Source: Lentzea flava
GTDB taxonomy: Bacteria; Actinomycetota; Actinomycetes; Mycobacteriales; Pseudonocardiaceae
Assembly: GCF_014648475.1 (NCBI RefSeq)
Contig: NZ_BMRE01000067.1
Location: forward strand, 1-38,905
Reading direction: 5' to 3'
Length of the DNA stretch: 38,905 bases
In this document: positions 1-8,737 of the stretch, piece by piece
Position numbering within the stretch: position 1 is the first letter of the stretch
Layout: each line of letters begins with the position of its first letter
Notes under the pieces: model-generated
The model's database searches: none
Told to the model about the DNA's origin: nothing
Seen by the model: only the letters and a program-made list of their open reading frames with translations
Position numbers and translations under genes: made by a program

Positions 1-13
1 TCTCGAAGTCCAT
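1..13 (-). CDS. possible 5' end of a gene running off the left edge
   Basis: On the minus strand an ATG (complement of 11-13) is preceded by GAGGGG five bases upstream, a good ribosome-binding site, and reads M-D-F-E before the window ends. It lies codirectionally downstream of rbpA. Only four codons are visible, so the family cannot be named. The start could also be chance sequence within the adjacent hairpin. Confidence 0.3.
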
Positions 14-40
14 CGCAACCCCTCAACTGAGGTGTTGCGA
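13..40 (-). terminator. hairpin after rbpA: terminator or RBS-masking stem
   Basis: Arms TCGCAAC and GTTGCGA plus an inner CCTC/GAGG pair, with one mismatch and a 4-nt loop, give a near-perfect 12-position stem. No T-tract follows. On the minus strand the 3' arm contains the GAGGGG ribosome-binding site and the A of the putative downstream ATG. It could therefore end rbpA transcription or hide the start of the next gene. Confidence 0.5.
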
Positions 41-96
41 CGACCACTAGAACCCAAGAGTGAGGGGGCCTTTCACGTTGATCTGTTGAGCCGGGC

Positions 97-441
97 TTAC
101 GGCTCTTCCCGCTGACGGCGCAGCTTGGCGAGAGCCTCTTCGAGGATCGCCTCACCGTCCGCGTCGGAGCGCCGCTCCTTCACGTACGCAAGGTGCGTCT
201 TGTACGGCTCGTTGCGCGGAGGCGCGGGTGGCGTCTGCTCGTCCCGCCCAGCGGGCAGGCCGCAACGCGGGCAGTCCCAGTTCTCCGGCACCTCCGCGTC
301 GACCGCGAAGGAAGGCCGGGACTCGTGACCGTTCGCGCACCAGTACGACACCCGACGGCGGGGCGCGGACTCGCCGCGCTCCGATTCGCCCATCGGGCCT
401 GCGCCGACGCGGGTACCGCGAATCGCGTTACCACCGGACAT
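97..441 (-). CDS. rbpA: RNA polymerase-binding protein RbpA
   Basis: This 114-residue protein matches RbpA, an actinobacterial transcription factor that binds RNA polymerase holoenzyme carrying the principal sigma factor and stabilises open complexes. The N-terminal tail (about 1-30) is basic and disordered-looking. The core (31-66) carries a zinc-ribbon-like set C35-x3-H39 and C57-x2-C60, which mycobacterial RbpA lacks but Streptomyces-type RbpA has. The C-terminal helical part (about 78-114, KTHLAYVKERR then LAKLRRQREE) corresponds to the sigma-interacting domain. The start is an ATG at 439-441. It follows secG on the same strand with a small hairpin between them, so it probably has its own promoter. 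Confidence 0.95.
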   Translation of the reverse strand: MSGGNAIRGTRVGAGPMGESERGESAPRRRVSYWCANGHESRPSFAVDAEVPENWDCPRCGLPAGRDEQTPPAPPRNEPYKTHLAYVKERRSDADGEAILEEALAKLRRQREEP

Positions 442-473
442 CGACCGTTACACCCCCACCAAGTGGTTACCCC

Positions 474-489
474 AAGCCCCTGAGGGCTT
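474..489 (-). terminator. small hairpin between secG and rbpA
   Basis: AAGCCC and GGGCTT form a perfect 6-bp stem around a 4-nt loop, 18 bases beyond the secG stop. There is no T-run. The position fits a weak terminator or processing site ahead of rbpA. Confidence 0.4.
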
Positions 490-507
490 CTGCCGCTGAA
501 CGGTTGA

Positions 508-753
508 TCAGCTGCCCGCGCCGGGCAGCTTGATCAGCAGTCCGATGCCCACGATCGCGATGATCCAGACCGCGCCGACGAACAGCGTCAGGCGGTCGAG
601 GTTCTTCTCGACGACCGAGGAACCGGACAGACTCGACTGCATACCGCCGCCGAACAGCGAGGACAGGCCGCCACCTCGGCCGCGGTGCAGCAGCACGAGC
701 AGCACCAGCAGCACGCTGGAGACGATCAACAGGATCTGCAGGAACAGGATCAT
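508..753 (-). CDS. secG: preprotein translocase subunit SecG
   Basis: SecG is the small accessory membrane subunit of the SecYEG channel. The 81-residue product has two transmembrane helices, about residues 3-22 and 57-76, joined by the Gly/Ser-rich loop typical of SecG (RGRGGGLSSLFGGG, then SSLSGSS). The ATG at 751-753 has AGGAAG just upstream. A longer reading to 816 adds an unlikely polar tail. It lies downstream of tpiA, as in other actinobacteria, but about 200 bases away, with a large inverted repeat in the gap, so its expression may be partly separate from the glycolytic genes. Confidence 0.95.
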   Translation of the reverse strand: MILFLQILLIVSSVLLVLLVLLHRGRGGGLSSLFGGGMQSSLSGSSVVEKNLDRLTLFVGAVWIIAIVGIGLLIKLPGAGS

Positions 754-835
754 TTCTTCCTCGCTGTCAGGCAGCCGACGCCATAGAGTACCTGTTCGAC
801 TGCCGAACGTGTGCAACCAGTTGGGTTTACGGGTT

Positions 836-945
836 AGGTGCGGTGGTCACCCACCTTAGCCGTCACTTCCGGCGCTCGGCAGGGCACCACGATGCACCCG
901 TCTGACCGTCGAAAGTGCAGGCCAAGGTGGGTGACCACCACACCT
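836..945 (-). repeat. 22-bp inverted repeat between tpiA and secG
   Basis: Positions 836-857 and 924-945 are reverse complements with one mismatch (G-U tolerant), separated by 66 bases. The core is GGTGGTCACCCACCTT. The spacer contains a smaller CACTT/AAGTG pair. The element fills most of the 199-base gap (754-952). It begins 8 bases past the tpiA stop. It may be a terminator, a folded secG leader or a MITE-like repeat. I saw no ORF with coding bias here. Confidence 0.7.
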
Positions 946-952
946 GATCAAC

Positions 953-1741
953 TTAGGGTAGAGGGCCACCCGCAGCCAGAGCGCACAGCTTGGTGAATTC
1001 GTCGGCCTGAAGGCTCGCGCCGCCGACGAGGGCGCCGTCGATGTCCTTCTGCTGAATGAGCTCACCGATGTTCGACGACTTCACCGAACCGCCGTAGAGC
1101 ACGCGGACGACGGCCGCGGTCTCCTCGCCGTACTTCTCCGCCACGAACGAGCGGACCAGCGAGCACACCTCCTGCGCGTCGGCAGAGGACGCCGTGCGGC
1201 CCGTACCGATCGCCCAGACCGGCTCGTAGGCGAACACGATCTTGGCGACCTGCTCGGCGGTGAAGCCGGCCAGGCCGTCTTCCAGCTGCTGGCGCACCAG
1301 CTCCAGGTGGCCGCCTGCCTCGCGGGTCTCCAGCTTCTCGCCGAAGCAGAAGATCGGGGTGACCTCGTGCTTCAGCGCCGCCTTGATCTTGGCGTTGACC
1401 AGCGCGTCCGTCTCGCCGTGGTACTCGCGGCGCTCGGAGTGGCCGACGACCACGTAGTGGCAGCCGAGCTTGGCGAGCATCGGGCCCGACACCTCGCCGG
1501 TGTAGGCGCCGGAGTCGTGCTGCGAGATGTCCTGCGCGCCGTACTTGATCAGCAGCTTGTCGCCGTCGACCAGCGTCTGGATGCTGCGGATGTCGACGAA
1601 CGGCGGAAGAACGGCCACCTCGACCTTGGCGAAGTACTTCTCCGGGAGGGAGAAGGCGATCTTCTGCACGAGGCCGATCGCTTCGAGGTGGTTGAGGTTC
1701 ATCTTCCAGTTGCCCGCGATGAGCGGGAGCCGGGCTGCCAT
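953..1741 (-). CDS. tpiA: triosephosphate isomerase
   Basis: Triosephosphate isomerase interconverts dihydroxyacetone phosphate and glyceraldehyde 3-phosphate in glycolysis. The 262-residue protein has the usual length and all expected motifs: NWKMN at 11-15 with catalytic K13, VVGHSERR with electrophile H101, AYEPVWAIGTG with catalytic E173 leading into flexible loop 6, and LYGGSV (215-220), which closes the phosphate site. The ATG shares one base with the pgk stop (TGATG), so it is translationally coupled to pgk in a gap-pgk-tpiA operon. Cytosolic, presumably dimeric. Confidence 0.98.
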   Translation of the reverse strand: MAARLPLIAGNWKMNLNHLEAIGLVQKIAFSLPEKYFAKVEVAVLPPFVDIRSIQTLVDGDKLLIKYGAQDISQHDSGAYTGEVSGPMLAKLGCHYVVVGHSERREYHGETDALVNAKIKAALKHEVTPIFCFGEKLETREAGGHLELVRQQLEDGLAGFTAEQVAKIVFAYEPVWAIGTGRTASSADAQEVCSLVRSFVAEKYGEETAAVVRVLYGGSVKSSNIGELIQQKDIDGALVGGASLQADEFTKLCALAAGGPLP

Positions 1742-2934
1742 CAGGACTCCAAAACGCTGATGCCGGGGAGTTCCTTGCCTTCCAGGAACTCCAGAGACGC
1801 GCCACCACCGGTGGAGATGTGCGAGAAACCGTCCTCGGGCAGGCCCAGCGCGCGGACGGCCGCCGCGGAGTCGCCGCCACCGACGACGGTGAACGCCTCG
1901 GACTTGACCAGGGCCTCCGCGACGGCACGGGTGCCACCGGCGTAGGTCTCGATCTCGAAGACGCCCATCGGGCCGTTCCAGAACACCGTGCGGGCGTCGG
2001 CCAGCTTCGACGCGAACAGCTCGCGCGACTGCGGGCCGATGTCGAGGCCCATCTTGTCCGCGGGGATCGCGTCGGTCGCCACGACGTCGTGCTCCGGCTT
2101 GCCGAACTCGGAGGTGACCAGCACGTCGACCGGCAGCACGAGCTCGACGCCGCGCTTCTCGGCCTCGGCGAGGAAGCCGCGCACCTGGTCCAGCTGGTCC
2201 TCCTGCAGCAGCGACGTGCCGACCTCGTGGCCCTGGGCCTTGAGGAACGTGTACGCCATGCCGCCGCCGATGAGCAGCCGGTCGACCTTGGTCAGCAGGT
2301 TCGCGATGACGCCGAGCTTGTCGGACACCTTCGCACCGCCGAGCACCACGACGTACGGGCGCTCCAGGTCGTCGGTCAGCTTCTTCAACACGCCCAGCTC
2401 GGCGTCGACGAGACCGCCGACGTACGCGGGCAGTTTCTTCGCCACGTCGTAGACCGAGGCCTGCTTGCGGTGCACGACACCGAAGCCGTCGGACACGAAG
2501 ACGTCCGCGAAGGTGGCCAGCTCGGCAGCCAGCGCCTCGCGCTCCGCGTCGACCTTCGAGGTCTCGCGGGCGTCGAAGCGGACGTTCTCCAGCATCACGA
2601 CGCCGCCGTCGGTCAGCGCGGCCACGACGGACTTGGCCGACTCGCCGACGAGGTCGCCGGCCAGCGCCACCTCGGCACCGAGCAGCTCACCGAGGCGAGC
2701 GGCGGCCGGAGCGAGGGAGAACTTGGGGTCCGGCTCGCCCTTGGGGCGGCCGAGGTGAGCGGTGACGATCACGCGGGCACCCGCGTCGGCCAGCGCCTTG
2801 ATCGTCGGCACCGACGCGCGGACGCGGCCGTCGTCGGTGATCTTGTCGCCATCCAGGGGGACGTTCAGGTCGGCGCGCACCAGGACGCGCCGACCTGCGA
2901 CACCCTCGGCGAGCAAATCGCTGAGGTTCTTCAC
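1741..2934 (-). CDS. pgk: phosphoglycerate kinase
   Basis: Phosphoglycerate kinase transfers phosphate from 1,3-bisphosphoglycerate to ADP. The GTG at 2932-2934 starts a 397-residue protein (V-K-N-L-S-D-L). GAGGAAG overlapping the gap stop serves as ribosome-binding site, 11 bases separating the two genes. Visible signatures are RADLNVPLDG with the substrate-binding region, HLGRPKG, the hinge segment VVLGGAKVSDK, the nucleotide site WNGPMGVFE and the C-terminal GGGDSAAA and STGGGASLEFLEG loops. Length is typical. Its stop overlaps the tpiA start. Confidence 0.98.
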   Translation of the reverse strand: MKNLSDLLAEGVAGRRVLVRADLNVPLDGDKITDDGRVRASVPTIKALADAGARVIVTAHLGRPKGEPDPKFSLAPAAARLGELLGAEVALAGDLVGESAKSVVAALTDGGVVMLENVRFDARETSKVDAEREALAAELATFADVFVSDGFGVVHRKQASVYDVAKKLPAYVGGLVDAELGVLKKLTDDLERPYVVVLGGAKVSDKLGVIANLLTKVDRLLIGGGMAYTFLKAQGHEVGTSLLQEDQLDQVRGFLAEAEKRGVELVLPVDVLVTSEFGKPEHDVVATDAIPADKMGLDIGPQSRELFASKLADARTVFWNGPMGVFEIETYAGGTRAVAEALVKSEAFTVVGGGDSAAAVRALGLPEDGFSHISTGGGASLEFLEGKELPGISVLES

Positions 2935-2945
2935 CGGGGACTTCC

Positions 2946-3950
<1,005 letters not shown>

Positions 3951-4053
3951 GACGGACTCCTTGTGTTCGACTGGCAGGAACACACCCACCCTATCTGTCG
4001 AACTGCGCCGCTGGTCACACGGATAGTGCGTATCTCTTGATCGAGCCAGAAAA

Positions 4054-4074
4054 AACGGGGCTGACTAGGCCGTT
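4054..4074 (-). terminator. weak intrinsic terminator ahead of gap
   Basis: On the minus strand a 5-bp stem (AACGG/CCGTT, loop 11) runs into a T6 stretch, one of the few U-tracts in the window. The stop codon of the small gene at 4065 lies in the loop. It probably separates that gene from gap. Confidence 0.45.
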
Positions 4075-4277
4075 CGGCGGCGCAGGGCGCGGAGCATCCA
4101 GAGGTACGCGCTCAGCTCCTCCGCGGCCTCCGCGGCGGTGCGGCACGCCTCCGGACTGTCCTCCTTCGCGTCCCTGCCGACGACCGCGGCGATCCGCGCG
4201 AGCCACTCGTCCACCACCTGGCGGTCCTGCGGCGGCACGAGCGGCGGAGTGCTTTCCGGTCTCGTCTGCGCTGTCAT
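4065..4277 (-). CDS. small hypothetical protein
   Basis: A 70-residue product from the ATG at 4275-4277. The first 25 residues are Pro/Thr-rich and polar. The rest is helical and Ala/Glu/Arg-rich (WLARIAAVVG, then AAEAAEELSAYLWMLRALRR), ending in a basic tail. No signal peptide or membrane segment is seen. I do not recognise the family. A TTG start further upstream (4311-4313) would add 12 residues but has no better ribosome-binding site. It is divergent from the LuxR-type gene and codirectional with gap. Confidence 0.6.
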   Translation of the reverse strand: MTAQTRPESTPPLVPPQDRQVVDEWLARIAAVVGRDAKEDSPEACRTAAEAAEELSAYLWMLRALRRRTA

Positions 4278-4353
4278 GACCGGATCGTGACCACGCGGCG
4301 AAGAACCCTTCAATACCCCGAAACAGCGGGTGTTACGGACCGTTACGCACCGG

Positions 4354-4359
4354 TACGGT
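4354..4359 (+). promoter_or_regulatory. -10 box of the LuxR-type gene (leaderless)
   Basis: TACGGT lies 8 bases before the ATG at 4368, with no Shine-Dalgarno sequence between them, the spacing expected for a leaderless transcript. Just upstream, ACGGaCCGT and related TTACG/TACGG units form short imperfect dyads (4333-4359) that could be an operator. Confidence 0.45.
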
Positions 4360-4367
4360 CATTGCTC

Positions 4368-6722
4368 ATGACGGCCAACGCCGCCTGCGTGACGTGTGGA
4401 AACCCGCTCAAGGACGCGCCTTCCGGCCGCCGGTACTGCTCCAACGCGTGTCGTCAACGGGCGTATAGGGAACGCTCCTCCGCCCGCGACGACGCACCAC
4501 ACGACTCCGGTCTTCCTGCCCCTTTGGACACCTTCATCGGCCGCCGCGAGGAACTGGCGGCGCTCGCCAGGCTCGGTGCGGATCACCGGCTGGTGTCGCT
4601 GGTCGGCCCGGCGGGCTCCGGCAAGACCAGGCTGGCCGTCCAGCACGCCGGCAAACGCGCGGATCAGGTGTGGTGGACCCCGCTCGTGCCCGCGTCCGAC
4701 GTCATTCAGGCCATCTACCACGCCGTCGGCGCCCACCCGCTGCCGAACCGCTCGGTGCGCGACGCCGTGATCGCCGAGATCGACCGGCACAGGCGTCCGC
4801 TGCTCGTGCTCGACAACTGCGAGCACCTGCTCGCGGACGTCGCCGACGTCGTGTCGGAGCTGCTGGCCCGCTGCCCGCGGCTGCGCGTGCTGGCGACCTC
4901 GCGCGAGCCTCTCCGGCTCGCGGGAGAGCAGGTTTTCGCGCTCGGTGAGCTCGGTCTGCCGCCGGTCGGTTCCGACGTGGCGGAAGCGCTGCGTTACGAC
5001 GCCGTGCTCCTCTTTCGCGATCGTGCCGTCTCAGTGGACCGCTCGTTCGAGGTGGATTCCGCGAACGTCGCGGACGTCGTCGCCGTGTGCCGCTCGCTCG
5101 ACGGGATGCCGCTGGCCATCGAACTGGCCGCGCGCCGCAGCACCGTCCTCTCCCCCGCCGACGTCCTCGCGAGACTCGGCGACCGCCTGGCGCTGCTGAC
5201 CGCGGGACCGCGCGCGTCCGACGACCGCCACCGCACGCTGCGCGCCGCGATCGAGTGGAGCTACGACCTGCTCTCCGACGACGAACAGGCCGCCTGCCGC
5301 CGGCTGGCGGTGCTCGGGGTGCCGTTCGACCTGGACGTCGCGAGCGCGGTCTGCGGCGTGCCCGACGCACTGGACCTGCTGACCAGCCTGGAACAGAAGT
5401 CCCTGCTGGTGGTCGAGCGCGCCGCCGGGCACACCACGTTCCGCCAGCTGGAGTCGATCCGCCTCTACTGCCACGAGCGTGCCGTCGAACACGGCGACGT
5501 CTCTCTCGTGGCCGACCGAGTGGTCGACTGGGTCTGCTCCGTGGTGGAACCCGAGATCTCGTCGTTCCTGCCCGCGCCGCCCGTCGTCCTGCGCCTGGAC
5601 CGCAACATCGGCCTGGTGGAGCTCGCCGTGAACCGCACAGCCGAGACGGGCGACTGGGCGCGGCACGCGCTGACGGTCGTCGCCACGGCCTGGACCTCGA
5701 ACCCGCGCGGCCCGCGCGGCGCGGCCACGGAGCTGCTGCACCGCGCGTTGTCCCAGCCCCTGCCCCCGCCGTACCGCAGCGTGCTGACCGTTCTGGCGGC
5801 CGTGCACCACCGCGTTCGCGGCGGCTGGCACGTGACCCGCACGTTCGCCCAGGAGTCGCTCTCCATCGAACGCGCCGACGCGAGCCGCCCCGGCACGCTC
5901 GCCCGCGCGCTGGAGGTGCTCGCCTCCGCCGAGGCGCACACGGGCAACCCCGAGCTCGCCTGGCAGCACTTCGACGAGGCGGTGGAGCTGCTGCGCTCCT
6001 GCGACGACAAGCTCGCCCGCGGCGTCCTGCTGAACTCCTACGGCTGGACGTTGCTGCAGCACGGCGAAGCGGAGCTGGCCGCACCGCTGGTCCGCGAGTC
6101 GCTGACCCTGATGCGACTGCTGGGCCCGCCGCACCTGCTCAACACCGCGCTGCACACCGCGGGCGCGATCGCGTTGGCGCGCAAGAGCTTTCCCGAGGCG
6201 GTGGACCTGTTCCGGGAGAGCCTGGAAGTCGGCTCGGAGCACCCGATGGACCAGTTCTACGACCTGGAGGGGTTGGCGCTGGGGTTGGTCGGTGTGGGCT
6301 CCGACGACGAGCGCGCCCTGTCGTTGCTGACCTCCGCTTCCGTGGTGCGCACCCGCTACGACTTCCGGGCGGAGCCCTACTGGCAGAACCTGCTGGACGA
6401 GGCGCGGTCCGTCTGCCGCAGCCGCATCACCGCGGGCAGGCTGCGCGCAGCCGAGTCGACCGGTGAGCGGATGTCGTTGCCCCAGGCCATTTCCTACGCC
6501 CTGACCACGCGTCCGGACGCCGAGGACGACGACGCGGTGATCTCGGCTCGTGAGCTGCACGTCGCGACCCTCGTGGCGGAAGGGCTGACCAACCGGCAGA
6601 TCGGGCAGCGGCTGGGGATCTCGCCGCACACCGTCGCCCGGCACGTCACGCACGCCCGCGCGAAGCTCGGACTGCGCTCGCGGGCCCAGCTCGCGGTGTG
6701 GGCCGGGCGCAACACGCCGTAG
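4368..6722 (+). CDS. LuxR-family regulator with AAA/NB-ARC-type ATPase domain
   Basis: A large cytosolic transcriptional regulator of 784 residues. The N-terminus has a small zinc-finger-like element (C7-x2-C10 and C24-x3-C28). A P-loop ATPase follows, with Walker A GPAGSGKT at about 80-87 and Walker B LLVLDNCEHL around D149, then TSREPL and the GMPLAIELAA segment typical of NB-ARC/STAND modules. A long helical TPR-like middle precedes a C-terminal LuxR helix-turn-helix in the last 60 residues (VAEGLTNRQIGQRLGIS). Such proteins sense an unknown ligand through the repeat region. It sits in the opposite orientation between whiA and gap, ends at a shared terminator, and has no obvious partner, so its target is unknown. 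Confidence 0.9.
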   Translation: MTANAACVTCGNPLKDAPSGRRYCSNACRQRAYRERSSARDDAPHDSGLPAPLDTFIGRREELAALARLGADHRLVSLVGPAGSGKTRLAVQHAGKRADQVWWTPLVPASDVIQAIYHAVGAHPLPNRSVRDAVIAEIDRHRRPLLVLDNCEHLLADVADVVSELLARCPRLRVLATSREPLRLAGEQVFALGELGLPPVGSDVAEALRYDAVLLFRDRAVSVDRSFEVDSANVADVVAVCRSLDGMPLAIELAARRSTVLSPADVLARLGDRLALLTAGPRASDDRHRTLRAAIEWSYDLLSDDEQAACRRLAVLGVPFDLDVASAVCGVPDALDLLTSLEQKSLLVVERAAGHTTFRQLESIRLYCHERAVEHGDVSLVADRVVDWVCSVVEPEISSFLPAPPVVLRLDRNIGLVELAVNRTAETGDWARHALTVVATAWTSNPRGPRGAATELLHRALSQPLPPPYRSVLTVLAAVHHRVRGGWHVTRTFAQESLSIERADASRPGTLARALEVLASAEAHTGNPELAWQHFDEAVELLRSCDDKLARGVLLNSYGWTLLQHGEAELAAPLVRESLTLMRLLGPPHLLNTALHTAGAIALARKSFPEAVDLFRESLEVGSEHPMDQFYDLEGLALGLVGVGSDDERALSLLTSASVVRTRYDFRAEPYWQNLLDEARSVCRSRITAGRLRAAESTGERMSLPQAISYALTTRPDAEDDDAVISARELHVATLVAEGLTNRQIGQRLGISPHTVARHVTHARAKLGLRSRAQLAVWAGRNTP

Positions 6723-6727
6723 TCGTC

Positions 6728-6776
6728 GATGAAGGGTTCCTTCCTGCACCTGAGGTGGAGGAAGGAACCCTTCATC
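6728..6776. terminator. long bidirectional terminator between LuxR-type gene and whiA
   Basis: Two perfectly complementary 17-base arms (6728-6744 and 6760-6776, built on GAAGGGTTCCTTCC) flank an inner CACC/GGTG stem with a 3-nt loop. The stem has over 20 paired positions. It lies exactly between two converging stop codons (6722 and 6783), so it can terminate both transcripts. Confidence 0.9.
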
Positions 6777-6782
6777 CAGGTG

Positions 6783-7769
6783 TCAGACCTCGGCTTCGAG
6801 CATCTCCGCGGTCACGGCGGACTCGGTGTCCGGCAGGCCCAGGTCCTTGGCGCGCTTGTCCGCCATGGCGAGCAGGCGCCGGATGCGACCGGCGACGGCG
6901 TCCTTGGTCATCTGCGGGTCGGACAGCTGACCCAGCTCCTCGAGCGACGCCTGGCGGTGCGCGAGCCTGAGCTGACCCGCGGCGGCCAGGTGGTCGGGAG
7001 CCTCAGGGCCGAGGATCTCCAGTGCGCGGGCCACCCTCGCGGCCGCCGCGACCGCCGCGCGGGCCGACCGGCGCAGGTTCGCGTCGTCGAAGTTGGCGAG
7101 CCGGTTGGCCGTGGCGCGGACCTCGCGCCGCATCCGGCGTTCCTCCCAGGCCAGCACGCTGTCGTGCGCGCCGAGCTTGGTCAGCATGGCGCCGATGGCG
7201 TCGCCGTCCCTTATCACCACGCGCTCTGCCCCGCGGACCTCGCGGGACTTCGACGCGATGCCCATCCTGCGCGCCGCGCCGACGAGCGCCAGCGCCGCCT
7301 CCGGGCCGGGGCAGGTGATCTCGAGCGACGAGCTGCGGCCGGGTTCGGTCAGCGAGCCGTGGGCGAGGAACGCACCGCGCCAGGCGGCTTCCGCGTCGCA
7401 GACGCCACCGGACACGACCGGTGCCGGCAGTCCGCGGACCGGGCGGCCGCGCGGGTCCAGCAGGCCCGTCTGGCGCGCGAGACCCTCGCCGTCCTTGACC
7501 ACGCGGACGACGTAGCGGGTGCCCTTGCGCAGCCCGTTGGACTGGATGGTGAAGACCTCGGCGTGGTGGCCGTAGAGGGCCTGGATCTCCTTGAGGAGCC
7601 TGCGCGCGGCCGACCCGAGGTCGAGCTCGGCCTCGACGACCACGCGGCCGGACACGATGTGCAGGCCGCCGGCGAACCTGAGCAGGGAGGACACCTCCGC
7701 GCGGCGGCAACAGGTCTTGGATACCGCGAGCCTGCTCAGCTCGTCCTTGACCGCCGACGTCATCGCCAC
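6783..7769 (-). CDS. whiA: DNA-binding protein WhiA (sporulation/division regulator)
   Basis: WhiA is a conserved actinobacterial regulator that acts with WhiB at genes for sporulation septation and division. The 328-residue protein has the N-terminal LAGLIDADG-homing-endonuclease-like fold (about 1-210, beginning A-M-T-S-A-V-K-D-E-L) and a C-terminal helix-turn-helix (about 240-320: SLEELGQLSDPQMTKDAVAGRIRRLL). The GTG at 7767-7769 is chosen because GGAGGG lies 8-9 bases upstream. An ATG two codons later would give an ATGA overlap with yvcK. Its stop faces the terminator at 6728-6776. Confidence 0.96.
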   Translation of the reverse strand: MAMTSAVKDELSRLAVSKTCCRRAEVSSLLRFAGGLHIVSGRVVVEAELDLGSAARRLLKEIQALYGHHAEVFTIQSNGLRKGTRYVVRVVKDGEGLARQTGLLDPRGRPVRGLPAPVVSGGVCDAEAAWRGAFLAHGSLTEPGRSSSLEITCPGPEAALALVGAARRMGIASKSREVRGAERVVIRDGDAIGAMLTKLGAHDSVLAWEERRMRREVRATANRLANFDDANLRRSARAAVAAAARVARALEILGPEAPDHLAAAGQLRLAHRQASLEELGQLSDPQMTKDAVAGRIRRLLAMADKRAKDLGLPDTESAVTAEMLEAEV

Positions 7770-8737
7770 GGGCTTGTCCCTCCCACTCCGGTCTCATCGA
7801 CCACCTGCCTCAGGCACCCGGCCAGTGCCTCCGGATCATGCCGCTCGACGGCGTCCGGTGCGGCGATCTTGGCCAGATGCGTCCGCGCGCCCAGCGCCGA
7901 GGCGGCCCGCGTCAGCCGGTCCGGGGTGGGGACCGAGTCGACGTCCGCGATGACCGCGTCCACCTTCAGCTCGGGTGCGTGTTCGCAGACTACGTCCAAA
8001 TGGCGTTCCGGAGAGAAACCGGCAGTTTCGCCCGGTTGGGGGACAAGATTGAGCACGAGAACCTTCGTGGCCCGCGTGCGCACGAGCGCGTCGTGCAGTT
8101 CGGGCACGAGCAGATGCGGCAACACGCTGGTGAACCACGATCCGGGCCCGAGTAGCACGAGATCGGCGTCAAGTACAGCCTGTACTGCTTCCGGACAGCC
8201 GACAGGTCGCCCGTTCGGGGCAGTCAACCGGATGCGCTGCACGAGTCCGGGCGTGGTCGCGATGGCGACCTGCCCCCGGATGCGCCGCACGTCGTTCACG
8301 TCCTCGTCCAGCCCGATCACGTCCGCCTCGATGTCGAGCGGTTCGTTCGACATCGGCAACACCCGGCCCTGCACGCCGAGGAGCCTGGAGGCGTGCTCGA
8401 GCACCTTGACCGGATCGCCGAGCTGCTCGAGCAACCCGGCGAGCACCAGGTTGCCGACCGCGTGCCCCGCGAGCGCCCCCGTGCCCCCGAAGCGGTGCTT
8501 GAACAGCGACGTCCAGAGCCTGCTCTCGTCGTCCTCCCCCGCCAGCGCCGCCATGGCCTTGCGCAGGTCGCCCGGCGGCAGCAGGTTCGAGATCTCCCGC
8601 CGCAACCGCCCCGACGAGCCCCCGTCGTCCGCGACGGTCACCACGGCCGTCACGTCGCCGGTGATCCGCTTGAGCGCCGTCAGCGTCGCGTGCAACCCGT
8701 GCCCGCCACCCAGGGCAACAGCCTTCAACTTCGTCAC
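7760..8737 (-). CDS. yvcK: YvcK/CofD-like gluconeogenesis and cell-wall factor
   Basis: A 325-residue protein of the YvcK (CuvA) family, which binds UDP-sugars and is needed for growth on gluconeogenic carbon and for cell shape. It starts K-A-V-A-L-G-G-G-H-G-L, a Gly-rich nucleotide loop, followed by VADDGGSSGRLR and LPPGDLRKAMAAL, both family signatures; LGPGSWFTSVLPHLLV is also typical. The GTG at 8735-8737 overlaps the rapZ stop (GTGA), and its own stop overlaps whiA. This places it in the rapZ-yvcK-whiA operon conserved in Gram-positive bacteria. Confidence 0.95.
   Translation of the reverse strand: MTKLKAVALGGGHGLHATLTALKRITGDVTAVVTVADDGGSSGRLRREISNLLPPGDLRKAMAALAGEDDESRLWTSLFKHRFGGTGALAGHAVGNLVLAGLLEQLGDPVKVLEHASRLLGVQGRVLPMSNEPLDIEADVIGLDEDVNDVRRIRGQVAIATTPGLVQRIRLTAPNGRPVGCPEAVQAVLDADLVLLGPGSWFTSVLPHLLVPELHDALVRTRATKVLVLNLVPQPGETAGFSPERHLDVVCEHAPELKVDAVIADVDSVPTPDRLTRAASALGARTHLAKIAAPDAVERHDPEALAGCLRQVVDETGVGGTSPWR

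Noticed and set aside
4278..4313. TTG-initiated longer form of the 70-aa gene
   Set aside because: No ribosome-binding site and the added residues (KGSSPRGHDPV) look non-coding.
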